This document shows, in pieces, positions 27,158-35,382 of a stretch of DNA of 64,000 nt; the first letter of the stretch is position 1; each line of letters starts with the position of its first letter. Location: assembly GCA_965223695.1 (NCBI GenBank), contig CBDCXJ010000026.1:42651-106650 (forward strand), given 5' to 3'. Both the position numbers and the translations under genes were made by a program. Below the pieces are notes generated by a model. The model was not told where the DNA came from. It did no database searches and saw only the letters and a program-made list of their open reading frames with translations. The DNA comes from JAUVPB01 sp965223695. Its GTDB lineage: Bacteria; Actinomycetota; Thermoleophilia; Gaiellales; Gaiellaceae.

Positions 27158-28606
27158 ATGGCCAACACGGTGCGGCAGAGGCTCGAGCGCGAGATCAAGC
27201 TGGGGGCCGAGAGAGGCTTCGTGCTGCCCGAGCTTCCAGGCAAGGACCTCGAGCCCGAGGTCCTGCTCTCGACCTACTACGACACGCCCGACCTGCGGCT
27301 GGCGCAGGCCGGAATCACCCTGCGACTGCGGATGCGCGAAGGCATCGGGCTCTGGCAGCTCAAGCTACCGCACCGCGACGGACGGGCCGAAATGGAGTGC
27401 CCGGCGCGCGAGGGCGTCTCGCCGGCAGAGCTCGCACAGCTGGTTGTCGCGCACTCGCGCGGCCACGCGCTGAGCCCCGCTGCCACACTCCGCACGCATC
27501 GCGCCGGCACGCGCGTCCGTGGCATCCAGGGCGAGGTCGCGGACGTCGTCGTCGACGATGTCGACGTGCTCGACGACCAGCGTGTTGTCAAGACCTTCAC
27601 CGAGCTCGAGGTCGAGCTGCTCATTGATGCCCCGCTCACGCTCGAGCAGATCAAGGGTGTGCTGATCGCAGCTGGCGCAACCGAAGGTGACGCGCGCCCC
27701 AAGCTCCTGCAGGCGCTCGACGTGCACACCGACCAGCAGGCGCCGGCACCGGACAGAGACGATCCGACCTCGTCGCATGTTCGTGCCCGCGTCGCACTGC
27801 TCCGCGACGCGCTCCTCGCACATGACCCAGGCACCCGGCTTGGCAGCAACCCGGAGGAGCTCCATCAGATGCGGGTGGCCGTGCGCAGATTGCGCGCTCT
27901 CCTTCGGGCGACGAAGCCCATTCAGGCGGGCAGCTGGAGCGCGCCGCTGGCTGACGATCTCGGCTGGCTGGCTGGCGCGCTCGGCCCGGTGCGCGATGCC
28001 GACGTCCTGCTCGAGCGCTTCCGCGCCCGGGGCGCCGCGCTCTCGCCCGGCCTCCAGGAGCCGTTCGCCCGCGCGCTGCGGCCGATCGAGCAGGGCCGCG
28101 AGAACGACCGTGCCGACCTGTCCCGGGCGCTCGACAGCACCCGCTACCTGCTGCTGCTCGACCGCCTCGAGCAGGCAGCCATCGGCGCCCTCTGCGACGA
28201 CGATAGCCCCACGCTCGACCAGCTCGCACGAAAGGAATTCAAACGGCTGAAGCGGCGCGTCAATCGGCTCGGTGACGACCCGAGCGACAATGAGCTTCAC
28301 GCCGTGCGTATCGCCGGCAAGCGCGCGCGCTATGCGGCCGAGCTGGCCGCACCGACGCTGGCGCGAGACGCGACGAAGTTCGTGCGGAGCGCAAAGCGCC
28401 TCCAGGACCTGCTTGGCGAGCACCAGGACGGGTGCATCGCCGAGACAGAGCTCTTCCGCCTGGCCGCCGCGGCGCGCAGCACCGATGCGGCCTTCGCGGT
28501 GGGGGTCGTGGTCGAGCGTGAGCGGGCGAGTCGCGACCAGGCGAGGGCGGGTCTTCCGGCGGCCTGGCGAGAGCTCAAGCACGCGGCGAAGGGGCTCTGG
28601 CGCTGA
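27158..28606 (+). CDS. CYTH-CHAD domain protein (triphosphate tunnel enzyme fused to a polyphosphate-binding domain)
   Basis: 482 residues. Residues 1-190 are a CYTH domain: EREIKL (ExExK at 10-14), YYDTPDLRLAQAGITLRLR, LWQLKLP and FTELEVELL. Residues 210-480 are a CHAD helical domain with the conserved basic sites ELHQMRVAVRRLRALLR and ELHAVRIAGKRARYAAEL. CYTH domains hydrolyse tripolyphosphate or related triphosphates; CHAD binds polyphosphate. The gene heads a neighbourhood with Ppx, PPK1 and PPK2, which fits polyphosphate metabolism. ATG 27158 is the start. The TGA stop overlaps the first base of the palindromic element at 28,606. Confidence 0.9.
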   Translation: MANTVRQRLEREIKLGAERGFVLPELPGKDLEPEVLLSTYYDTPDLRLAQAGITLRLRMREGIGLWQLKLPHRDGRAEMECPAREGVSPAELAQLVVAHSRGHALSPAATLRTHRAGTRVRGIQGEVADVVVDDVDVLDDQRVVKTFTELEVELLIDAPLTLEQIKGVLIAAGATEGDARPKLLQALDVHTDQQAPAPDRDDPTSSHVRARVALLRDALLAHDPGTRLGSNPEELHQMRVAVRRLRALLRATKPIQAGSWSAPLADDLGWLAGALGPVRDADVLLERFRARGAALSPGLQEPFARALRPIEQGRENDRADLSRALDSTRYLLLLDRLEQAAIGALCDDDSPTLDQLARKEFKRLKRRVNRLGDDPSDNELHAVRIAGKRARYAAELAAPTLARDATKFVRSAKRLQDLLGEHQDGCIAETELFRLAAAARSTDAAFAVGVVVERERASRDQARAGLPAAWRELKHAAKGLWR

Positions 28607-28773
28607 GATGATTGGTTCCCAATTCCGGCACCCACGGATGACGCCCAACACGCGGCGCATCCCGCCAAGATCGCCCTCACACGCATCAGTCTTGATACGC
28701 GCTTCGGTCGATCTTGGCGGGATGCTTGATCTCAGACGCCCCCGTAGGCACCCCAATTGGGAACCAATCATCT
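28606..28773. repeat. 168-bp nested palindromic element (MITE-like)
   Basis: Outer arms of 19 bp are perfect (28606-28624 and 28755-28773, AGATGATTGGTTCCCAATT). A second perfect pair of 17 bp lies inside (28657-28673 and 28709-28725, GCATCCCGCCAAGATCG), with a smaller ACGCATCA/TGATACGC pair at the centre. The whole unit could fold as one long cruciform or RNA hairpin. No transposase is coded. It fills the whole gap between the CYTH-CHAD and Nudix genes. Confidence 0.85.
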
Positions 28774-29188
28774 GAGCGCTCCCGCGATCAGAGCGGCAGG
28801 CGGCGCGGTCGTCCGGTGGCACGAGGGGACGGCGACGAGCGGGGCAACGATCCTCATCGTGCACCGCCCGCGCTATGACGACTGGAGCCTTCCCAAGGGG
28901 AAATGCCAACCGGGCGAGGCGGAGCCGGCGTGCGCGCTACGTGAGGTCGAAGAGGAGACAGGCTTACGCTGCACTCTCGGGCCGAGGCTGACCGAGATCG
29001 CGTACCACGATCACAAGGATCGGGCCAAGACCGTCACCTACTTCCTGATGGAGCCGCTCACGGGCGAGCTCAGGTCAAACGACGAGGTCGACGAGCTGCG
29101 CTGGGCGACGCTTGCCGAGGCAGAGGAGCTGCTGACCTACGCACGAGACGTCGAGATCGCGCGCCTGGCGTTCACGCAGCCTCGGTGA
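28757..29188 (+). CDS. Nudix hydrolase
   Basis: 143 residues with a full Nudix box starting at GKCQPGE and ending REVEEETGL, which binds the metal and cleaves nucleoside diphosphate derivatives. DDWSLPKGK before it and VTYFLMEP after it match the MutT1/diadenosine polyphosphate type often paired with phosphate metabolism genes. The only start codons before the conserved core are TTG 28757 and CTG 28772, both inside the right arm of the palindromic element, so the native start may have been replaced. The 3' end overlaps the Ppx gene by 17 bp in convergent orientation. Confidence 0.85.
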   Translation: MGTNHLSAPAIRAAGGAVVRWHEGTATSGATILIVHRPRYDDWSLPKGKCQPGEAEPACALREVEEETGLRCTLGPRLTEIAYHDHKDRAKTVTYFLMEPLTGELRSNDEVDELRWATLAEAEELLTYARDVEIARLAFTQPR

Positions 29189-30053
29189 GCTCGGTCGCCA
29201 GCCTCGCGGCGAAACCCTCGCGGTGGCCGGTCGCGCTCACCTCGAGCGGTACGGCGAGCCGGCGGTGCAGCTCGTGGGCAATCAGCGCATCGGCCGCCAG
29301 CGTCTCGGCCCGATGCGGCGGCACGCCGTGAATTCGGGTGATCTCGTTCGCACGGCACCGGCGCGCGATGCGTAGAGCAGCCTCGGTCGCGTCTCGGTCG
29401 ATCGATCGCCCGACGAGCTTTCGTAGCGAGCGCCCCGCGCCACCCGTGACGAGCGCCCTCTTCGGGCGCGGCACGATTAGCCGAGCGAAGGCCGTCTCGA
29501 CAGCTTCGCGCGCGGCCGCAACCGATGCGGCTTCAGGTTGCTCCCGCCCGAGCTCCTGCGAGGCTGTCAGCGAGCCGAACTGGACCGCGCGCACGTAAGC
29601 GGGGCCACCGTCGCGAGTTCCGATGGCGACGATCGTGGTCGTCGCCCCTACGTCGCAGATCGCGACCGGATCGGAGGTGACGGCGTTCCCGATCAGCGCG
29701 CCGTCGAACGCGGCCCTTGCGAGCTCCTCGACCGAGAGTGTGGTGGCCCTCGCGGCCGCTGCATGGCCAACGCTGGCTGTCAGCACCGGCGCATTTGACG
29801 CTTCCCGTCCAGGCGCGGTCAGCACAGCCTCGACACGCTCGGCGCCCATCGCCCGGGCAAGGCCCGCGAACTCCGAGACCTGCTCGGCAAGCCGCCCGAG
29901 CCGCGCGTCGCCTATCGCGCCGCCGCGAACGAGCTCTTCGCCGAGACCGACGACCGCGCGCTCCCGACAGAGCGGGACGACGGTGTCGCCGGTCGCACGG
30001 GCGACCAGCAAGCGCACGGTCTGCGACCCGACGCCGAGGACCCCTACTCGCAC
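29172..30053 (-). CDS. Ppx/GppA-family phosphatase (exopolyphosphatase-like)
   Basis: 293 residues with the actin-like ATPase fold of exopolyphosphatases. The N-terminal signature is MRVGVLGVGSQTVRLLVA, where typical members read DIGSNSxRL. The second phosphate loop is CDVGATTTIVAIG in place of DIGGGSTE. VTGGAGRSLRKLVG and ETLAADALIAHEL are the later family blocks. The changed loops (Asp to Val, GGGS to GATT) mean activity is uncertain, although short Ppx homologues of this kind occur in actinobacteria. It lies 70 bp downstream of ppk1 on the same strand, so synthesis and breakdown of polyphosphate may be coupled. Confidence 0.8.
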   Translation of the reverse strand: MRVGVLGVGSQTVRLLVARATGDTVVPLCRERAVVGLGEELVRGGAIGDARLGRLAEQVSEFAGLARAMGAERVEAVLTAPGREASNAPVLTASVGHAAAARATTLSVEELARAAFDGALIGNAVTSDPVAICDVGATTTIVAIGTRDGGPAYVRAVQFGSLTASQELGREQPEAASVAAAREAVETAFARLIVPRPKRALVTGGAGRSLRKLVGRSIDRDATEAALRIARRCRANEITRIHGVPPHRAETLAADALIAHELHRRLAVPLEVSATGHREGFAARLATELTEAA

Positions 30054-30123
30054 GGACCTATATTGTGTCGGGCGTTTCGGCCGGCAACCGGCGACGGAGC
30101 CGCCGACACGGCGTGAACGCTGT

Positions 30124-32235
30124 CTAGCGGGGCGCCGTGCGTGCCCGGGCGCGCTCCATCAGCTCCGCCTGGCTCGGCCTGGCCGGCTCACCCGGGGCGG
30201 GCTCGAGCCGCTCCCATCCTCCGTCCGCGCGAAGCCTCCAGGCCGTCACGTTGTCGGCCAGCAACGTGTCGACCACTGCCTCGAGCTCGCTTGCAAGATC
30301 TGGATCCTCGACCGGGACGACGATCTCTATCCGGTGGTCGAGGTTGCGCGGCATGAGATCCGCCGAGCCTATGAACACCCGCTGCGTCCCGTCGGCATCG
30401 AAACTGAAGACGCGGCTGTGCTCGAGGAACCGCCCGACGACGCTCCGCACGCTGATCGTCTCGCTCATGCCCTTGACGCCTGGCCGCAGCGAGCAGATGG
30501 CACGAGCGATCACATCGATCTCGACGCCGGCCTGTGACGCGCTGTAGAGCTCCTCGATGATCGCCGGGTCGGTGAGCGCGTTGAGCTTCATCCGGATGCG
30601 GGCGGGCTTACCCTTCGCGGCCGCGGCTGCGACGTTACGGATCTCGTCGATAAGTCGGCTTCTCAGCGTGAACGGCGCGACGAGGATCTTCCTGAATCGC
30701 TGCGGGTTGCCGAACCCGGTCAGGTGGTTGAAGAGATCGGCGATATCTGCCGAGATGTCCTCGTCGGCCGTGAAGAGGCCGATGTCCTCGTAGAGCCTGG
30801 CCGTAACGGCGTGGTAGTTGCCGGTTCCAATGTGCACATAGCGACGGAGCGCGTCGCCCTCACGCCGCACGACGAGGATCGTCTTGGCGTGAATCTTCAT
30901 GTTCGGCTGGCCATAGGCGACATGGACGCCTGCGCGCTCGAGGGCTCGCGACCACTCGATGTTTCGCTCCTCGTCGAAGCGCGCCTTGAGCTCGACGAGG
31001 CAGACGCTCTGTTTGCCACGCTCAGAGGCCTCGATCAGGGCCGGCATGATCGGCGACTCCTCGTTCGTGCGGTAGACCGTCGCCTTGACGCCGATCGCGT
31101 CCGCGTCAGCCCCGACAGCGCGAGCGAAGGCCGTGACGCTCGGGCCGAACGCGTCGTAGGGATGCTGGACGAGGATGTCGCCGCCGCGCATCTCGTCGAA
31201 GAACACCGACCCCTCGGTGTCGGCGAGGCGCTTCTGGGTGGAGGGAATCCACGGCTCATAGCGCAGCCCAGGCCGGTCGAACGAGGCGATCTCGGCGAGG
31301 TCAGCCAGATCGAGCATGCCACCGACGCTGTAGATCTTCTCGTCACCGATTCCGAGGCCCTCGGCAAGCTGGGCGAGCATGCTCTGGGGAATGTCGCTCG
31401 AGACCTCGAGACGGACGACGCCGCCAAAGCGCCGGCGCCGAAGCTCGAGCTCGACGGCCTCGAGCAGATCGTCGGCCTCATCCGAGACCTCGAAATCGGC
31501 GTCACGGGTTACCCGGAACGGCACACTCGCGAGGATCTCCATTCCCGGGAAGAGGACATCGAGGCTGTGGCGGATCGCGTCCTCGAAGGGAACGAGCAGA
31601 CCACGATCGCCGATCGAAAGGAACCTGGGAAGGCCCTCCGGAACCTTGACGCGCGCGAGCCGCTCCTCACCCGTCGCAGGGTTACGGGCGACGACGGCGA
31701 GCGAGAGCGAGAGACCCGAGATGTAGGGGAAGGGCTGGCCGGGCCCGACCGCGAGTGGCGTCAGAACCGGGTAGATCTCACGCGCGAAGCGCGCCTCGAG
31801 CTCGCGCAGCTCCACGTCGGTGCAGTCCTGGGCACTGCCGATCACGATCCCGTGCTCGGCGAGTTGGGGAACGAGCGCGTCGCGCCAGATCGCCGTCTGC
31901 CGACCGTTCAGCTCGAGCACACGGTCGCGCACCTCGGTCAGAAGGCCGTGCGCGCTTCGACCGTCGATCGAGCGGACGCTGACGTCGGCGACCTCCTGGC
32001 GGAGCAGGCCGGCGACACGAACCATGAAGAACTCGTCGAGGTTCGACGAGAAGATCGAGCAGAAGCGGACGCGCTCAAGCAGCGGCTGACTCGAATCGGC
32101 CACGAGATCGAGCACGCGCGCGTTGAAGTCGAGCCACGAGAGCTCGCGGTTGATCAGCCGATCGACGGTGTCGGTACTGCCCACCGCGCTGTCTGAGGAC
32201 GTGAGCCTCGTGATCGGTGAGGCGAGCTCAGTCAT
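30124..32235 (-). CDS. ppk1: Polyphosphate kinase 1
   Basis: Makes inorganic polyphosphate from ATP reversibly. 703 residues, the normal length. Order: N-domain (RLINRELSWLDFNARVLDLV, FCSIFSSNLDEFFMVRVAGL), head domain, then the two catalytic domains with LVELKARFDEERNIEWSRAL, the phosphorylated His in YVHIGTGNYH, YEDIGLFTAD and RFLEHSRVFSF with the second conserved His. ATG 32235. The upstream 35 bp carry two AGATGATTGAT repeats around a TGATCGATCA palindrome, which may be control sites. The divergent htpX gene starts 215 bp away. Confidence 0.97.
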   Translation of the reverse strand: MTELASPITRLTSSDSAVGSTDTVDRLINRELSWLDFNARVLDLVADSSQPLLERVRFCSIFSSNLDEFFMVRVAGLLRQEVADVSVRSIDGRSAHGLLTEVRDRVLELNGRQTAIWRDALVPQLAEHGIVIGSAQDCTDVELRELEARFAREIYPVLTPLAVGPGQPFPYISGLSLSLAVVARNPATGEERLARVKVPEGLPRFLSIGDRGLLVPFEDAIRHSLDVLFPGMEILASVPFRVTRDADFEVSDEADDLLEAVELELRRRRFGGVVRLEVSSDIPQSMLAQLAEGLGIGDEKIYSVGGMLDLADLAEIASFDRPGLRYEPWIPSTQKRLADTEGSVFFDEMRGGDILVQHPYDAFGPSVTAFARAVGADADAIGVKATVYRTNEESPIMPALIEASERGKQSVCLVELKARFDEERNIEWSRALERAGVHVAYGQPNMKIHAKTILVVRREGDALRRYVHIGTGNYHAVTARLYEDIGLFTADEDISADIADLFNHLTGFGNPQRFRKILVAPFTLRSRLIDEIRNVAAAAAKGKPARIRMKLNALTDPAIIEELYSASQAGVEIDVIARAICSLRPGVKGMSETISVRSVVGRFLEHSRVFSFDADGTQRVFIGSADLMPRNLDHRIEIVVPVEDPDLASELEAVVDTLLADNVTAWRLRADGGWERLEPAPGEPARPSQAELMERARARTAPR

Positions 32236-32239
32236 GTGC

Positions 32240-32270
32240 AGATGATTGATCGATCATGTAGATGATTGAT
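32240..32270. repeat. Direct repeats AGATGATTGAT upstream of ppk1
   Basis: Two exact 11-bp copies (32240-32250 and 32260-32270), 20 bp apart or two helix turns, with TGATCGATCA between and partly overlapping them. They begin 5 bp upstream of the ppk1 start codon. The same sequence starts the palindromic elements at 28,606 and 35,296, so it is either a regulator site or a truncated member of that repeat family. Confidence 0.6.
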
Positions 32271-32449
32271 TCCAGAGTGCCATAGCGCGCTGGCGCGACG
32301 CAACACCTGCTGCTATCCATCGGCACGGGCGAGACCGAAATCGAGCCGCTAACGGCCGGCAAACGCCCGTTTCTGACCTGCGCGCGAGCCAGCGCGCCGC
32401 GCCGAGCGACCGAGCTGAGACACGCAACCGTTTTGGTAGCTTGGATGTC

Positions 32450-33364
32450 ATGGCACAGATGATGTCCACGGTCACGAAAACGAACTTCAATACGCGCGCG
32501 CGCACGTGGGTGCTGATCGCCGGGCTTTCGGGGCTTCTCGTCGGCATCGGCTTCCTGATCGGCGGCGGCGGGATCTACCTCTTTGTCGCCATCGCCGTGA
32601 TCATGAACCTGGTCGGCTACTGGTTTTCCGACAAGATCGCGATCAAGGCCAGCAAGGCCCAGCCGGTTCCCGAGGGGCAGCTGCCCGAGGTGCGCTCCAT
32701 GGTGTCCGAGCTGTCACAGCTGTTCGACGTCCCCGAGCCCCGGCTCTACCTGATCCCGTCCGAGCAGCCGAATGCCTTCGCGACGGGGCGGAACCCGTCT
32801 CACGCAGCGGTCGCGGTGACGCAGGGACTGCTGCGACACATGCCTGCCGACCAGGTCCGAGGCGTCATGGCACACGAGTTCTCGCACATCAAGAACCGCG
32901 ACATCCTGGTCTCGAGCATCGCGGCAATGATCGCGGCAGCGATCGCGTGGATCGCGAATATCCTGCAGTTCTCCCTGCTCTTCGGCGGCGGCAACCGCGA
33001 CAATCCGCTCGGCATCGTCGGGGCCCTGGCGGCCATCATCGTCGCGCCGCTCGCGGCCATGGTCCTCCAGATGGCGGTCTCGCGGCAGCGGGAGTATCTC
33101 GCCGATGCCTCCGCAGCGCGCCGGCTTGGCGAGGGCCGCTCGCTCGCCGATGCGCTCAAGACCCTGAAGCGCGGCACCGAGGCCGTCCCGCTCGAGGTCA
33201 ACCCCGCGACCGCCTCGCTGTACATCGCGAACCCGATGGCGGCGCTCCGTGGGCGCGGCCTGACGGCGCTCTTCTCGACGCACCCGCCGATCGAAGAGCG
33301 CATTAGCCGGCTCGAGACGATCGATCACGAGCTCACCGGCGTCCGCCGCTACACGTTCGAGTAG
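32450..33364 (+). CDS. htpX: HtpX-like membrane zinc metalloprotease
   Basis: 304 residues. Two N-terminal membrane helices (VLIAGLSGLLVGIGFLI, IYLFVAIAVIMNLVGYWF) are followed by the peptidase M48 domain with HEFSH (His142, Glu143, His146), then two more hydrophobic segments and the third zinc ligand Glu in SRQREYLADASAARR. STHPPIEERISRL is the usual end. HtpX removes damaged membrane proteins. ATG 32450 (MAQMMSTVTKTNFN) is preferred over TTG 32441. Confidence 0.93.
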   Translation: MAQMMSTVTKTNFNTRARTWVLIAGLSGLLVGIGFLIGGGGIYLFVAIAVIMNLVGYWFSDKIAIKASKAQPVPEGQLPEVRSMVSELSQLFDVPEPRLYLIPSEQPNAFATGRNPSHAAVAVTQGLLRHMPADQVRGVMAHEFSHIKNRDILVSSIAAMIAAAIAWIANILQFSLLFGGGNRDNPLGIVGALAAIIVAPLAAMVLQMAVSRQREYLADASAARRLGEGRSLADALKTLKRGTEAVPLEVNPATASLYIANPMAALRGRGLTALFSTHPPIEERISRLETIDHELTGVRRYTFE

Positions 33365-33422
33365 CCGCACGTCGCTGGGCGTGCTCGGCTCGCGCAGAGC
33401 CCGACTCGTCGGCCCGTCCGCC

Positions 33423-35291
33423 TCACCTGGAGCGCTCGGAAAGCTCCTCCCAGCGCGCGAGCGCGGCCTCGATGCGTTGCGCGGTCTCGACGTGGCTGGC
33501 CTGAAGCTCCGCATCGTCCCAACGCTCCGACAGCTGCTCTTCCAGGCGGCCGAGTAGCACCTCGAGCTCGGAGATCTCCTCTTCGACCTCACGTAGCTCA
33601 CGTGCCAGCGAGGCCGGAGCCGCTGCCTTACCCAGTGTGCGCCGCTCGCGTTTCCTCTTCGGCTTCGGCTGAGCGGGCTCGGGCGCCGGAGCGCGCGCAA
33701 GCTCACGCCGCTCGAGAAACTCCGCCCAGCCGCCTCGAAACGAATTCAGCCGGCCGTTTTCGATCTGGATCACACGGTCGGCGATGGCGTCGAGGAGAGC
33801 CCGATCGTGCGAGACGAGCAAGACCGCGCCAGGAAAGGCGTCGAGCGCCCGCTCCAACGCCTCCCGACCGTCGAGATCGAGGTGGTTCGTCGGCTCGTCG
33901 AGTACGAGCCAGTTGGCGCCGCCGGCGACCACCGCGGCGAGCAGAAGGCGCCGTCGCTCTCCGCCCGAGAGAATGGCCACGATCTTTTCCTGCTCGTCGC
34001 CCGAGAAGCCGAAGTGGCCGAGCAACTTGCGCCCATCGCTACGGCCGACGGCCGAGCGCGCCATGAGCGTGTCGATAACCGAGAGGCGCTCGTCGAGCTC
34101 GACATCGTGCTGAGCGAAGTAGGCCGGCTCCACGCCATAGCCCATCTTCACGCCGCCGAGGCTCGGCGCCGCGATGCCGAGGAGGGCTTCGACCAGCGTC
34201 GTCTTGCCCGACCCGTTCGCGCCGACGAGGGCAACCTTCTCGTCACGCTCGAGCGCAAGGTCCGAATCGGTGAGCAACGGGCGCTCTCCCGCGCTGAGCC
34301 TGAGTCCCTGCGCCTCGACGACCGTTCGGGCGCACCGCGCCGGCGCCGGGAAGCTGAACGCCGCGCGCATCGGGGCAGGTCGTGCGGGCGCCCGCCCGCC
34401 GACGTTGAGACGGTCGATCCTCTTCAGCTTGGCCTGGGCCTGGCGCGCCCGCGTGCCGTAGCGAAAGCGGGCCACGAAGTTCTCGAGCCGCGCGAGCTCG
34501 CCCTGGCGCTTCTCCTCGGTGCGCACGTCGAAGCTCGCGCGTGCTGCCTTCTCCTTGCGCCAGGCATGCCACGGGCCCGCAAAGTAGGTGGCGCGGCCGC
34601 CGATTAGCTCGAGCACCGATGTCGTCGTCGCCTCGAGAAACCAGCGATCGTGCGCGACCATGACGACAGCGGCATGGAGCTCAGGTAGCTCACGCTCGAG
34701 CCACTCGATCCTGTCGAGATCGAGGTGGTTGGTCGGCTCGTCGAGCAGAAGCACGTCGGGTCCCGAGCCGAGCGCACGGGCCAGCGACGCCCGTGTGAGC
34801 TCACCACCAGAGAACGACGAGAGCGGGCGGTCGAGATCGGCCGCCGTGAATCCGAGGCTCCGCAGGTAGGCACGCGGGCGCTCACGCCAGCCGTAGCCGC
34901 CGGCCGCTTCGAGCTCCTGCTGAGCCCTCGCGTAGCGCGCAAGCAGCCGCGGGCTGTGATCGTCGGCCATCTCCTCCTCGAGCTCGCGAAGCGTCGCCTC
35001 GAGGCGAAGCAGATGGTCGAGACCGCCGAGCACGTACTCACCCAGGGCCTGGTTCGATCCGGCCGGCGGGCGTTGGTCGTGGAGTGCGACGGCAACACCC
35101 TTGCCGCGCGAGAGCTCACCGCCATCGAGCGGGAGCTCACCCGCCAGAACGCGGAGCAGCGTGGTCTTGCCAGCCCCGTTGGGCCCCGAGAGGGCTACCC
35201 GGTCGCGTGGCTTGAGCGTGAGCGAGACACCATCGAAGAGCGGAGTTCCGCCGTGCTCGAGCCGCAGGTTGGCTGCCACGAGCAGTGACAC
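33423..35291 (-). CDS. ABC-F family ATPase
   Basis: 622 residues with two ABC domains and no membrane part, as in ribosome-acting ABC-F proteins. Domain 1: GPNGAGKTTLLR, FSGGELTRASLARAL, LLLDEPTNHLD. Domain 2: GANGSGKTTLVE, LSGGERRRLLLAAVV, LVLDEPTNHLD. The C-terminus (from about 545) is a charged coiled coil (REVEEEISELEVLLGRLEEQ) like that of Uup. GTG 35291 starts MSLLVAANLRLEHGG. A perfect 14-bp hairpin ends 4 bp before this start and no ribosome-binding site lies outside it, so translation may depend on the hairpin opening. Confidence 0.93.
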   Translation of the reverse strand: MSLLVAANLRLEHGGTPLFDGVSLTLKPRDRVALSGPNGAGKTTLLRVLAGELPLDGGELSRGKGVAVALHDQRPPAGSNQALGEYVLGGLDHLLRLEATLRELEEEMADDHSPRLLARYARAQQELEAAGGYGWRERPRAYLRSLGFTAADLDRPLSSFSGGELTRASLARALGSGPDVLLLDEPTNHLDLDRIEWLERELPELHAAVVMVAHDRWFLEATTTSVLELIGGRATYFAGPWHAWRKEKAARASFDVRTEEKRQGELARLENFVARFRYGTRARQAQAKLKRIDRLNVGGRAPARPAPMRAAFSFPAPARCARTVVEAQGLRLSAGERPLLTDSDLALERDEKVALVGANGSGKTTLVEALLGIAAPSLGGVKMGYGVEPAYFAQHDVELDERLSVIDTLMARSAVGRSDGRKLLGHFGFSGDEQEKIVAILSGGERRRLLLAAVVAGGANWLVLDEPTNHLDLDGREALERALDAFPGAVLLVSHDRALLDAIADRVIQIENGRLNSFRGGWAEFLERRELARAPAPEPAQPKPKRKRERRTLGKAAAPASLARELREVEEEISELEVLLGRLEEQLSERWDDAELQASHVETAQRIEAALARWEELSERSR

Positions 35292-35295
35292 GGTC

Positions 35296-35343
35296 AGATG
35301 GTTGATCGGGAATTGGCGTGCGTGAACTTCCGATCAACCATCT
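35296..35343. repeat. Inverted repeat in the leader of the ABC-F gene
   Basis: Perfect 14-bp arms AGATGGTTGATCGG (35296-35309) and CCGATCAACCATCT (35330-35343) with a 20-bp loop. It lies between the sthA stop (35383) and the ABC-F start (35291). It could end the sthA transcript, block the ABC-F ribosome-binding region, or be a member of the AGATG-type intergenic repeats. Confidence 0.8.
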
Positions 35344-35382
35344 AGAGATGCTAGATAGGTGACTCGCTTGCGCGAAGGCGGT

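Noticed and set aside
30724..32196. 490-codon plus-strand frame
   Set aside because: Antisense shadow of ppk1, which has all catalytic motifs.
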